Part shown: positions 1 through 7,484 of the stretch, one piece after another
How the letters are laid out: each line of letters begins with the position of its first letter
Numbering within the stretch: the stretch's first letter is position 1
Source: JAAZIN01 sp033809435
GTDB lineage: Bacteria > Bacillota > Dethiobacteria > DTU022
Assembly (NCBI GenBank): GCA_033809435.1
Contig: JAPXLS010000016.1
Coordinates: 1-19,641 of the forward strand
DNA: 19,641 nt
Direction: 5' to 3'
Notes under the pieces: generated by a model
What the model was told of the DNA's origin: nothing
Databases searched by the model: none
What the model saw: only the letters and a program-made list of their open reading frames with translations
Position numbers and translations under genes: made by a program

Positions 1-1
1 G

Positions 2-79
2 CTGCTCTGTATTCTGGGGGTGGGTCTTGTGATGGGCGCGGCAGGAACAAAAGAGCTGTTTTCAAAAGGAGCGCTGTAG
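2..79 (+). CDS. ABC transporter permease, C-terminal end (partial)
   Basis: An open frame enters from the left edge and stops at TAG 77-79. Its 25 residues are a hydrophobic stretch (LLCILGVGLVMGAAG) followed by a short polar tail ending in KGAL, which fits the last membrane helix of an inner-membrane permease. The ATPase gene begins 2 bases after the stop, as is usual for permease-ATPase pairs of the spermidine/putrescine, iron or sulfate importer type. Only the tail is visible, so the family assignment rests mainly on the neighbour. Confidence 0.55.
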   Translation: MLCILGVGLVMGAAGTKELFSKGAL

Positions 80-81
80 GC

Positions 82-1242
82 ATGGCCAACTTGACGGTAA
101 AAAACCTTACCAAGATATACGGAGAAAACACGGTACTCGACCACATTGATCTGGAAGTGCCTGAAAGAGCCCTGGTGGCGCTTTTGGGACCGTCGGGGTG
201 CGGCAAGACAACGGCGCTCCGGCTCATTGCCGGCTTTGAACCTGCCGATGCCGGAGAAATATATATAGATGGCGAGCTGATCAACGATGTTCCCGCGCAC
301 AGAAGGAATATCGGTTTTGTCTTTCAGAGCTATGCACTCTTTCCCCACATGACAGTCCACGAGAACGTGGCTTACGGACTCGAACAGCGCCGCTATTCAA
401 GGAATGAAATTCGCAGCAAGGTCGATCAGATCCTGGCGTTGGTGCAGCTGACGGAATTCCGCAAAAGAAAGCCCAAACAGCTTTCAGGGGGGCAGCAGCA
501 GAGGGTGGCACTGGCCCGGGCGCTGGTTATAGAACCGAAAATAGTCCTTCTGGACGAATGCCTGAGCGCCCTGGACAAAAAGTTGAGGGTGGAGATGCAG
601 GTTGAGCTGCGCCGAATATTATCGCTTTCCGGCGCTACCGCCCTTTTTGTGACCCACGATCAGGAGGAGGCCCTGACCCTGGCGGACTATATCGTGGTGA
701 TGAAGGAAGGGAAAATTGTCCAGTGGGGTGAACCTTTTACCATGTATGAGGAGCCGCGGAACCGCTTTGTGGCAAGTTTTCTGGGCAAAGCGAATTTTTT
801 TGCCGGAAAAGTGCTGGAGGCAGACAGGGCCTCCGGCACGGTAACCCTGGATACGGAATATGGAGCGGTTACGCTGGCCACGGCATGGCCTGCGGAGAGG
901 GGCAGCAGGGTGCTGTACAGTGTAAGGCCGGAAAAATTATTGCTAGGCCACGCCGGGAAAGGGGACAAGGTGAGCGGGAACGGCCGGGGGGCCGGCACCA
1001 TGGATGACCCTGCAAGAACAGGCGGGAGTAAAGGCGGTTCCAAGACACCCTGTCTCCATGGTACGGTGAGCATGGTCACTTACGTGGGCAATTTATCAAC
1101 GTACCGGATCGACTGCTGCGGTCAGGAGCTGGTGGCTGAAAGTCAAAACCTGGGTGAGACCACAGTTTTCACGAAGGGGGATAGGGTTACAATAACTTGG
1201 GAACCGGTATTTTGCAGGCAACTGGAGGATGACGATGAATAA
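82..1242 (+). CDS. ABC transporter ATP-binding protein, PotA/CysA/FbpC type
   Basis: ATPase subunit that would power import through the upstream permease at the cytoplasmic membrane face. All motifs are visible: Walker A GPSGCGKT (36-43), Q-loop Gln82, signature LSGGQ (134-138), Walker B IVLLDE (154-159) and switch His192. The residue after Walker B is Cys160 where most relatives have Pro (LLDEP). A C-terminal TOBE/MOP-like domain (about 235-386) places it in the group that imports polyamines, sulfate, iron or related solutes. That domain is interrupted by a Gly/Ser/Lys-rich segment at about 290-323 that looks like a flexible insertion. Start ATG 82 follows the permease stop by 2 bases, and the 3' end overlaps the kinase gene by 8 bases. 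The substrate cannot be read from the sequence; the kinase and glycohydrolase downstream suggest a nucleoside- or ribose-containing compound. Confidence 0.88.
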   Translation: MANLTVKNLTKIYGENTVLDHIDLEVPERALVALLGPSGCGKTTALRLIAGFEPADAGEIYIDGELINDVPAHRRNIGFVFQSYALFPHMTVHENVAYGLEQRRYSRNEIRSKVDQILALVQLTEFRKRKPKQLSGGQQQRVALARALVIEPKIVLLDECLSALDKKLRVEMQVELRRILSLSGATALFVTHDQEEALTLADYIVVMKEGKIVQWGEPFTMYEEPRNRFVASFLGKANFFAGKVLEADRASGTVTLDTEYGAVTLATAWPAERGSRVLYSVRPEKLLLGHAGKGDKVSGNGRGAGTMDDPARTGGSKGGSKTPCLHGTVSMVTYVGNLSTYRIDCCGQELVAESQNLGETTVFTKGDRVTITWEPVFCRQLEDDDE

Positions 1243-2245
1243 GATTTTGGTCTTTGGTGGTTTAATGATCGATCATTATTATTGTATAGACCGGTTTCCC
1301 GGGCGAGGGCACGACGGTGTGATCAGAAGTTCAGCTAATTTTGTGGGTGGCTGTGCCATAAACATGGCCTCCACCATAAAGATTCTTGGGGGAACTCCCT
1401 ACATTGTTTCCTATGTAGGAGAGGATCAGGCGGGAGAGGCCTGCACTGCTTATTTAGGGGACAAGGGCATGCCTGTTGACTGTGTCAGGCAGGCGGGCGA
1501 AAGAAATAGAAGGGCTTTGCCCCGTTGTGCCGGTCAGGCAGTACCAGGGAGGGTTGGAACAACGGACGGTGGCGCCTGCCGGACCGGCTATTGCCTGGTT
1601 TTCGTTGAGCCCGAAGGAGAGAGAACTTTTCTTACAAAAGAAGGCTGCGAGAGGGAGTTTGATGAACAGCTGATACCTGAGCAGGTGGCAGAGGGATGCA
1701 ATGCGGCAGCTGTTACAGGTTATTATCTTTTGGGAGATAGCGGTTGCCGCGTGGCCTTGATCCTGGAAAAACTGAAGGCCAAAGGTTATAATATTTTATT
1801 TGATCCCGGTCCCATGGTTGCCCGTATTGCACCAGATGTGTTGGAAAGGGCTGCAACGTTGGCTGATGTGATCACGCCTAATTGGGATGAAGCCCTGTAT
1901 TTGGCCGGGAAGGGTGTTTTAAAAAGACATAAGAAACGTAAAGGGAAAAAGCCTGAGGAATGGGCAAAAGAAGCAGCTGCAACCGGACGCAGGATTGTCC
2001 TGACCAGAGGGGTGAGCGGAGGGATCGCCTTTGAAGGTAACAGGCAAATTGCCTATGACAGTGTTCCGGTCAAGACAGTGGACAGCACCGGGGCCGGTGA
2101 CAGTTTTTCCGGAGCGCTGGCCTTTGCCATGATCAGGGGTTGGAGCATGGAAAAATCGCTGGCAGTAGCGGCATGCTGTGCCTCGCTGGTTGCAGGTATC
2201 AAAGGACCGCACGGAGAATTCGACGCCAGCTGGGTAGTATCTTAG
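1235..2245 (+). CDS. PfkB-family carbohydrate/nucleoside kinase
   Basis: Ribokinase-like kinase of 336 residues that would phosphorylate a sugar or nucleoside with ATP in the cytoplasm. Support: the N-terminal strand ILVFGGLMIDHYY, the substrate-binding GG-AINMA segment (about 38-46), and the C-terminal PfkB signature DSTGAGDSF at 283-291, whose Asp289 is the catalytic base. ATG 1235 is preferred over ATG 1229 because GGAGG (1224-1228) lies 6 bases before it but abuts 1229. Residues about 85-116 form an Arg/Gly/Cys-rich stretch where relatives have a short turn before the TG-x-x-LV strand, so an in-frame insertion is likely. It overlaps the ATPase gene by 8 bases, implying translational coupling. 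The exact substrate is unknown; an imported nucleoside or ribose is the best guess from context. Confidence 0.85.
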   Translation: MNKILVFGGLMIDHYYCIDRFPGRGHDGVIRSSANFVGGCAINMASTIKILGGTPYIVSYVGEDQAGEACTAYLGDKGMPVDCVRQAGERNRRALPRCAGQAVPGRVGTTDGGACRTGYCLVFVEPEGERTFLTKEGCEREFDEQLIPEQVAEGCNAAAVTGYYLLGDSGCRVALILEKLKAKGYNILFDPGPMVARIAPDVLERAATLADVITPNWDEALYLAGKGVLKRHKKRKGKKPEEWAKEAAATGRRIVLTRGVSGGIAFEGNRQIAYDSVPVKTVDSTGAGDSFSGALAFAMIRGWSMEKSLAVAACCASLVAGIKGPHGEFDASWVVS

Positions 2246-2328
2246 ATTACTTTGTTCGGGTTGTATTCGGGTAACATGGAGCGGTAGAACCGGGATGTAA
2301 GGGAGACAAAGGATTCAAGGGGGCGCAT

Positions 2329-3324
2329 ATGGAAGAGCGGCTGGCCAGGGCTGTTGGTTGTCTGTACGGGGGCGCCGTGGGGGATGCCATGGGAGCGCCT
2401 GCTTCCTTTATGACCCGCGATCAGATCCGCACTATTTACGGATATATTGAGGATTTCATATTGCCCGCTCACGGTGCACAAAAGGTGCATGCCCCGTTGG
2501 AGGCAGGGCAGGTTACCGATGATACTTATGAAAGTCTGATTGTGGCAAATGTACTCATAGGCAACAAGGGCTTTGATAAAAAAGCCTTTTGCCGGCTGAT
2601 GAAGGAATGGGCCATGGAAAATGATGTACTGCAGGGCGATCTGATCGGGCCGAGCACAAGAAGTTTTCTCACCGCCCTGATCAAAGGCGGGGATCCGGGG
2701 GAAGGGGCAAAATACGGCGATACCAATGGCAGTGCCATGCGGGTTGCTCCGGTGGGGATATATTACTGGAATGATCGACAGAGTTGCCTGGAAGCTGCTG
2801 CCGCTTCCTCCTTGCCGAGTCACGGCAGTGCTCCCGCGGTGGCCGCCGCTGTCGCTGTGGCCGCGGCCTGTGCCGCCGGAGTTCGCGGAGGGCATACTCC
2901 GGAGCAAGTGATGGAAGAAGCAGCGCTGGGCGCCGAATACGGCGAGGCCATCGGCTTTGATATCCCCGCGCCATCAGTGACGAGGCGGATTCTTTACGCC
3001 AAGGGAATAGTGGAAAAGATGAAGAGCCACCATATGGCTGAAATCATTGATGAGCTCACGAGAATGTTGGGGGCCGGGATGAAAGCCTATGAAAGCATAC
3101 CGCTGGCTTTGGGAATTTTCTATGCAGCCGGGGGCGATCCGGCCGTTGGCATTCCCGCAGCCGTGAATGCAGGTGATGATGCAGATACAAATGGTTCCAT
3201 CTGCGGTGCTGTCTGTGGCGCTTTCAGCGGTATAAAGGCGATCCCCGCTGCGTGGACCCGGCGCATTCGTACGGGATCTGATGTAGACCTGAGGGCGATA
3301 GCCAGGGCCCTTCTCGGACGTTAA
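2329..3324 (+). CDS. ADP-ribosylglycohydrolase-family protein (DraG/ARH fold)
   Basis: 331-residue all-helical dinuclear Mg2+ hydrolase of the DraG/ARH family, which cleaves N- or O-glycosidic ADP-ribose bonds or related nucleoside bonds. The metal motifs are present: GDAMG (18-22), TDDT (63-66) and GDDADTNG (282-289). A GDTNGSAMRVAP segment (130-141) corresponds to the conserved NGAAMR region. ATG 2329 is preceded by AAGGGGG (2317-2323). It lies 83 bases after the kinase gene in the same direction. The pairing with a PfkB kinase and an importer suggests that the hydrolase releases a ribose-type product that the kinase phosphorylates, a salvage role rather than removal of a protein modification; this is inference. 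The catalytic metal ligands appear intact. Confidence 0.88.
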   Translation: MEERLARAVGCLYGGAVGDAMGAPASFMTRDQIRTIYGYIEDFILPAHGAQKVHAPLEAGQVTDDTYESLIVANVLIGNKGFDKKAFCRLMKEWAMENDVLQGDLIGPSTRSFLTALIKGGDPGEGAKYGDTNGSAMRVAPVGIYYWNDRQSCLEAAAASSLPSHGSAPAVAAAVAVAAACAAGVRGGHTPEQVMEEAALGAEYGEAIGFDIPAPSVTRRILYAKGIVEKMKSHHMAEIIDELTRMLGAGMKAYESIPLALGIFYAAGGDPAVGIPAAVNAGDDADTNGSICGAVCGAFSGIKAIPAAWTRRIRTGSDVDLRAIARALLGR

Positions 3325-3373
3325 GGGCTGTTGACGGGGGGGAGCATTCCCAGGAATCCCTGCCAAACAACCC

Positions 3374-3401
3374 TGCCCGGCATAAAATGCACAAGCGGGC
3401 A
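3374..3401 (+). other. Hairpin between the glycohydrolase and SagB genes
   Basis: TGCCCG (3374-3379) pairs with CGGGCA (3396-3401), and inside it GCAT (3380-3383) pairs with ATGC (3387-3390) around an AAA loop, leaving a bulge at 3391-3395. Only ACCGTTTTA follows, so it is at best a weak terminator. It ends 12 bases before the SagB start, where no ribosome-binding site is visible, so it could instead affect translation of that gene. Confidence 0.4.
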
Positions 3402-3413
3402 ACCGTTTTATAG

Positions 3414-4070
3414 GTGCAAATGCTGCATAAATTGTCTGATCGGCAAAACCTGGACGGGGTGATCGGCGCTTTGGAAAAAATATCGTTGCCGCGGCTGGAA
3501 ATTACCGGGCGAGCCTCGGTTGGGGAGGCCATTTACGAGCGTATTTCGCGGCGCAGTTTCCGGGCCGGGGGCTTGAGCCTGTCCCAGGTGGGCCTGCTGC
3601 TCTGGTCCGCCGGCGGGCTGGGTGCGAGCGGCGCAGCCGGGACTTCGCGGGCCGCACCTTCCGCCGGTGCAACGTACCCGCTGGAGCTCTACCTGGCAGC
3701 GGGTGATGTGGAAGGGCTCGATCCCGGCCTTTATCATTACGATTACCGGTCTCATGGTCTGGATCTGCTGCAGCGGAACGATCTGAGGGCGGGGCTGGCG
3801 CGTGCTTCCCTGGGCCAGAAGATGATAGCTGCGGCTCCGGTTGTTATTGCCATAACGGCCCACTATGAGAGAACTACCCGGCGTTATGGCGAAAGGGGAT
3901 ACCGGTATGTACACATGGAGGCCGGGTGCGTTTCGCAGAATCTATACCTGCAGGCCGAAGTGCTGCAGCTGGCCACCGTGGCGGTGGGTGCTTTCGATGA
4001 CTCCGCTGTGAAAGGGATCCTTGCGGTACAGGGTGCTCCCCTGCTGCTCATGCCGGTGGGCATCAGATGA
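3414..4070 (+). CDS. SagB-type nitroreductase/dehydrogenase
   Basis: FMN-dependent oxidoreductase of the SagB/ThcOx nitroreductase group, 218 residues. Visible features: the RRSFR motif (46-50), PSAGATYPLELYL (82-94), the long helix that begins near HMEAG (about 167-171) and runs through NLYLQA (176-181), and VGAFDDSAV (191-199). These match the single-domain SagB family, which oxidises azolines in peptide biosynthesis in some operons but has unknown roles elsewhere. GTG 3414 directly follows an in-frame TAG, so the protein cannot extend further; ATG 3420 is an alternative start. No clear Shine-Dalgarno sequence precedes either. No cyclodehydratase, precursor peptide or peptide exporter is adjacent, so an azole-peptide role is not supported. 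Confidence 0.82.
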   Translation: MQMLHKLSDRQNLDGVIGALEKISLPRLEITGRASVGEAIYERISRRSFRAGGLSLSQVGLLLWSAGGLGASGAAGTSRAAPSAGATYPLELYLAAGDVEGLDPGLYHYDYRSHGLDLLQRNDLRAGLARASLGQKMIAAAPVVIAITAHYERTTRRYGERGYRYVHMEAGCVSQNLYLQAEVLQLATVAVGAFDDSAVKGILAVQGAPLLLMPVGIR

Positions 4071-4110
4071 GGTCTCCAGAGCCATGGTTCAACTCCTCCT
4101 GCTCGCACTG

Positions 4111-4136
4111 ACCCTTCCATGATGATGAAGGGTTTT
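4111..4136 (+). terminator. Candidate intrinsic terminator after the SagB gene
   Basis: ACCCTTC (4111-4117) and GAAGGGT (4127-4133) form a perfect 7-bp stem with a 9-base loop, followed by TTT (4134-4136). The U tract is short, so termination may be partial. It sits 40 bases after the SagB stop and separates it from the activase operon. Confidence 0.45.
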
Positions 4137-4162
4137 CATATAAAATGTCGAATTACCAGCGT

Positions 4163-4193
4163 GGGGTATTTTCGGCAATCTGAAATATCCCCC
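4163..4193 (+). other. Leader hairpin before the activase operon
   Basis: GGGG (4163-4166) pairs with CCCC (4190-4193) and TATTT (4167-4171) with AAATA (4083 bases of the local arm lie at 4183-4187), with one bulged T on each side. No U tract follows. It precedes the first gene of the activase operon by about 30 bases; a role in attenuation or RNA stability is possible but unsupported. Confidence 0.3.
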
Positions 4194-4224
4194 TGATCAT
4201 TCCATGGGGCAAGGTGAAACTCCG

Positions 4225-5247
4225 TTGATAGTGGGCATTCCAAAAACCTTAGCCTTTTACACGTACTATCCCTTATGGAAAACTTTTCTGGAAGAGCTGG
4301 GCGTGAAGACAGTTCTCTCACACCCCACCAACAGGGAGATCCTCGAATGGGGGATCAGGGATACGGTGACCGATGCTTGCATCCCGATCAAGATCCTGCA
4401 CGGCCATGTTATCGACTTGAAAGATCGTGTTGATTTCCTGTTCGTTCCCCGGATGGTCAGCGTGGACGGCAGGGCTGTCTTTTGCCCCAAATTTTTGGGT
4501 TTGCCCGACATGGTCCGTTTTTCAGGGACGAAACTGCCGCCGGTGATCGATGCCCGGGCTGAATCAACCCGGCTCCGGAACTGGGTTTTCCCTTTTTTCA
4601 AGGATGTGGCCCGCCAACTGGGGATCAAGGCCGGGATCAATTTTCCCGTTGCTGTTTACCGGGCCTGCCAGAGGCAGCGAACGTACCGGCAACTGTTGTT
4701 TGCAGGGATGGTCCCGCTGGAGGCCATGCAGCACCTGGATGGAAAACAGGAGGCTGTAAAGGGCGGGCAAGAGGCTGCTTTTCAGGGCGGAAGCAGCCCC
4801 GGCAAAGGGCTGAAGGTGGCCCTGCTAGGTTATCCCTACGTGCTTTATGACCCCTTTATCAGTTCGAATCTTTACCGTAAGCTGGTGGATATGGGGGTGG
4901 AACTGTTTACGCCGGAAAGGGTCCCCTTATCGCAACTCCGCTGCATGTCACGGGTTCTGCCGCAAAACTTTTTCTGGCACTACAGCAACCGGGTGGCCTG
5001 GAGCAGTTTGTACTATCTGGAGGAGCCCGGAAGGGTTGACGGGATCATTCATGTAACCGCTTTCGGCTGCGGTCCCGATGCCATGGTTGACAAATTTGTC
5101 GAGCTTGAGGCCAAGCAAAAGAAAAAACCTTTTTTAACTCTGACCATAGATGAGCATACCGGGGAAGGCGGGCTGCATACCCGTCTGGAAGCCTTTGTGG
5201 ATATGCTGCTGGCTGGAAGAGAGAGTCTGGGGAAGGGGAGGGATTGA
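4225..5247 (+). CDS. DUF2229 / acyl-CoA dehydratase activase-related protein
   Basis: Protein of about 340 residues related to the DUF2229 part of large CoA-substrate enzyme activases and to HgdB-like [4Fe-4S] subunits. Typical elements are an N-terminal VGIP segment, DACIPIKILHGH, VFCPKFLGLPDM, a central GYPYVLYDPF, FGCGPDAM, and the ending IDEHTGEGGLHTRLEAFVD. The Cys residues in DAC, VFC and FGC are candidate cluster ligands. TTG 4225 is chosen because AAGGTGA (4211-4217) lies 7 bases upstream and yields the family-like start MIVGIP; ATG 4204, in frame, has no ribosome-binding site. Residues between about 182 and 196 are a Gly/Lys/Gln-rich linker. The activase gene follows after 3 bases. 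The precise biochemical role of this family is not established. Confidence 0.8.
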   Translation: MIVGIPKTLAFYTYYPLWKTFLEELGVKTVLSHPTNREILEWGIRDTVTDACIPIKILHGHVIDLKDRVDFLFVPRMVSVDGRAVFCPKFLGLPDMVRFSGTKLPPVIDARAESTRLRNWVFPFFKDVARQLGIKAGINFPVAVYRACQRQRTYRQLLFAGMVPLEAMQHLDGKQEAVKGGQEAAFQGGSSPGKGLKVALLGYPYVLYDPFISSNLYRKLVDMGVELFTPERVPLSQLRCMSRVLPQNFFWHYSNRVAWSSLYYLEEPGRVDGIIHVTAFGCGPDAMVDKFVELEAKQKKKPFLTLTIDEHTGEGGLHTRLEAFVDMLLAGRESLGKGRD

Positions 5248-5250
5248 GCC

Positions 5251-6270
5251 GTGGAAGGTTATCTGGGCATAGATGTGGGCTCGGTCAGCACCAACCTGGT
5301 CCTGATAAATGAGAGAAACGAAATAGTTGTTTCATTGTATCTCAGGACCCGCGGAGAGCCGATCAGGGTGGTCCAGGAGGGGCTCAGGGAGATCGGGGAG
5401 AAACTGAATGGCGCTCCCGTGCATATCCGGGGGGTGGGCACTACCGGCAGCGCCCGCCATCTGACCGGGGTGGTGGTGGGAGCGGATGTGGTTAAAAACG
5501 AGATCACCGCTCATGCCGTGGCTGCAAACCTGGTGGCGCCGGGGGTGCAGACCGTGCTGGAGCTGGGGGGGCAGGATTCCAAGATCATCATCTTGAGGCA
5601 CGGTGTGGTGGCCGATTTTGCAATGAACACCGTCTGTGCTGCGGGAACCGGCTCCTTTCTGGATCATCAGGCGGCAAGATTGAATATCCCCATCGAAAAA
5701 TTCGGCGAACTGGCCCTGAACAGCACGCATCCGGTCCATATTGCGGGGCGCTGTTCAGTATTTGCGGAATCGGATATGGTGCACAAGCAGCAGGTGGGCC
5801 ATGCCACGGAAGATATCATCGCCGGGCTCTGCGATGCCCTGGTCCGGAACTATCTGAACAATGTGGGCAAGGGTAAGGATATCCAGCCCCCCATCGTCTT
5901 TCAGGGAGGTGTGGCCGCCAATGTGGGCATCAAGGCCTCCTTTGAAAAAGCCCTCCAGCAGGAGGTAATAGTCCCGCCGCACTATGCCGTGATGGGTGCG
6001 CTGGGAGCGGCGCTGATTTCAAAACAGGCGGCCGGGAAAGGGCGGGGCTCGAAATTCCGGGGCTTTGCCCTGAGCGAATCCAATTACGAAACAAGCAGTT
6101 TTGAGTGCCGGGGCTGTTCCAATATCTGCGAGATTATCAATATCTCCCTGGAGGGTACATTGCTGGCCAGGTGGGGCAGCCGCTGCGGCAAATGGGACAA
6201 CCTGGCGGAGGAACCGCCCCCCACCGGCTTGCGTTCCCCTTCAGGGGTTCAGGTCAAAGGGAGAGTGTGA
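5251..6270 (+). CDS. Acyl-CoA dehydratase activase, BadF/BcrA/HgdC ATPase family
   Basis: 339-residue ASKHA-fold ATPase that, in characterised relatives, is a homodimer sharing one [4Fe-4S] cluster and uses ATP to push an electron into a 2-hydroxyacyl-CoA dehydratase or benzoyl-CoA reductase. Motifs: phosphate-1 GIDVGSVST (6-14), LGGQDSK (105-111), NTVCAAGTGSFL (126-137) and GRCSVFAESDM (166-176). Cys129 and Cys168 match the two cluster ligands of HgdC. A C-terminal tail has CRGC-SNIC (Cys286, 289, 293) plus GSRCGKW (Cys312), the linker seen in large fused activases, which may hold a second cluster. GTG 5251 has GGAAGGGGAGGG just upstream. It ends in a TGATG overlap with the next gene. No dehydratase alpha/beta subunit gene is in the window. 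Confidence 0.88.
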   Translation: MEGYLGIDVGSVSTNLVLINERNEIVVSLYLRTRGEPIRVVQEGLREIGEKLNGAPVHIRGVGTTGSARHLTGVVVGADVVKNEITAHAVAANLVAPGVQTVLELGGQDSKIIILRHGVVADFAMNTVCAAGTGSFLDHQAARLNIPIEKFGELALNSTHPVHIAGRCSVFAESDMVHKQQVGHATEDIIAGLCDALVRNYLNNVGKGKDIQPPIVFQGGVAANVGIKASFEKALQQEVIVPPHYAVMGALGAALISKQAAGKGRGSKFRGFALSESNYETSSFECRGCSNICEIINISLEGTLLARWGSRCGKWDNLAEEPPPTGLRSPSGVQVKGRV

Positions 6271-7388
6271 TGAAGATCGTCTATCCCCATATGGGGACGC
6301 TGACCATGGTGGCCGCCCAGCTGATCGAGGAAATGGGGCAGGAGCCGGTGATTCCGGATCGCCCGACCCGCCAGACCCTGGCCCTGGGAGCGAGGTACTC
6401 TCCTGAATTTGCCTGCATTCCTTTCAAGATCTGCCTGGGCACCTATCTGGAAGGGTTGGCCCGGGGAGCTGACACTATCGTCAGCGGGGGCGGGTACGGG
6501 CCCTGCCGCGCAGGCTTTTACGGCGAACTGCATCTCCGTATTCTAAATGATCTGGGGTATGATCCCGAATTGATATTTTTCTGGCCCCCCTTGAAGAAAC
6601 CTGCAGACTTTATCAGGAAACTTGGGCTGTTGAAAGGGCCCAGCTCCTGGTTTGACCTCTTTGGAATCATCAGAAGGGCCTGGTCAAAACTGGCGGCCCT
6701 GGATGAACTGGAGCAGTTGGCGCAGGATATCCGGCCCCGCGAGCTGTACAGGGGGGATACTTCCCGGGCCTTTAACAGGGGCGCTGCTTGCCTGGACAGC
6801 GCCAGGAGTTTATCCGAAATTTCCGAGGCCCGTAAAGCCGCACTGCAGGAACTGGACAGGGTTGCATTGGATGAAGAAGCAGATCCCCTCCTGGTGGGCA
6901 TTGTCGGGGAAATATACGTCCAGCTGGAGCCCTTTGCCAACCTCTATGTTGAAGAGACCCTGGGGGAAATGGGTGCAAGGGTGCGGCGCAGTATCTATCT
7001 GACCAACTACACGAAGCATGATGTCTTATCTACCAGGGGCGATCTGCGCAGTAAAAAATTGGCCCGGCCCTACCTGCCCCAGCTTATCGGGGGCCACGGG
7101 CAGAACAGCGTTGGGGACGTGATCCGCTATGCCCGGCAGGGATATGACGGGGTGGTTCAGCTGGCTCCCTTTACCTGCATTCCGGAGATCGTGGCCAAAA
7201 GCCTGGTGCCTCATTTGAGCAGGGAATACGATATTCCAGTACTTACATTGTTCATTGATGAACAGACCGGGCGCACCGGTGCGGAAACCAGGCTGGAGGC
7301 TTTTGTCGATCTGATGCTGCAGCGCCGTGAAAAGAGGCGGGCAGAAGTGAAAGAACCCGGTGAAGCAAAGTGCTTCGCTTCCGGATGA
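6270..7388 (+). CDS. CoA protein activase / HgdB-like dehydratase-related protein
   Basis: 372-residue protein of the family annotated as CoA protein activase, similar to the C-terminal part of fused DUF2229 activases. Features include FACIPFKICLG (Cys49, Cys55), the Gly-rich SGGGYGPCRAG (Cys79), TKHDVLS, APFTCIPEIVAKS and the terminal FIDEQTGRTGAETRLEAFVD, which mirrors the end of the gene two positions upstream. That resemblance suggests the first and third genes of this operon are distant paralogues flanking the ATPase. ATG 6270 overlaps the preceding stop (TGATG) with a GGGAGAG site before it, so translation is coupled. Its substrate enzyme is unknown; the family is common in acetogenic and syntrophic Clostridia. 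Confidence 0.82.
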   Translation: MKIVYPHMGTLTMVAAQLIEEMGQEPVIPDRPTRQTLALGARYSPEFACIPFKICLGTYLEGLARGADTIVSGGGYGPCRAGFYGELHLRILNDLGYDPELIFFWPPLKKPADFIRKLGLLKGPSSWFDLFGIIRRAWSKLAALDELEQLAQDIRPRELYRGDTSRAFNRGAACLDSARSLSEISEARKAALQELDRVALDEEADPLLVGIVGEIYVQLEPFANLYVEETLGEMGARVRRSIYLTNYTKHDVLSTRGDLRSKKLARPYLPQLIGGHGQNSVGDVIRYARQGYDGVVQLAPFTCIPEIVAKSLVPHLSREYDIPVLTLFIDEQTGRTGAETRLEAFVDLMLQRREKRRAEVKEPGEAKCFASG

Positions 7389-7444
7389 AGGGCTCCTGAA
7401 CAGGGGTTTTAGCTCATATAAACGATCATTGTGAAAAGGGCGTG

Positions 7445-7473
7445 TTGACAACCGGTCAGATTTGGAGTAAAGT
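7445..7473 (+). promoter_or_regulatory. Promoter for the DUF5320 operon
   Basis: A perfect -35 TTGACA (7445-7450) is followed after 17 bases by TAAAGT (7468-7473), a 4-of-6 match to the -10 consensus. Transcription would begin near 7480, just before the palindrome at 7485-7500. Confidence 0.5.
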
Positions 7474-7484
7474 ATGATGTAGAA

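Noticed and set aside
1476..1673. Frameshift in the PfkB kinase
   Set aside because: Both flanks of the odd segment are in the same frame with good motifs, and translating the segment in the other frames does not give a better match to the family.
2246..2328. T-box-like sequence (GCGGTAGAACCGGG) before the glycohydrolase gene
   Set aside because: It lacks the conserved T-box core, specifier stem and terminator, and lies inside an operon.
2242..2907. Minus-strand open frame of 221 codons across the glycohydrolase gene
   Set aside because: Antisense shadow of a gene with intact catalytic motifs; no start signals.
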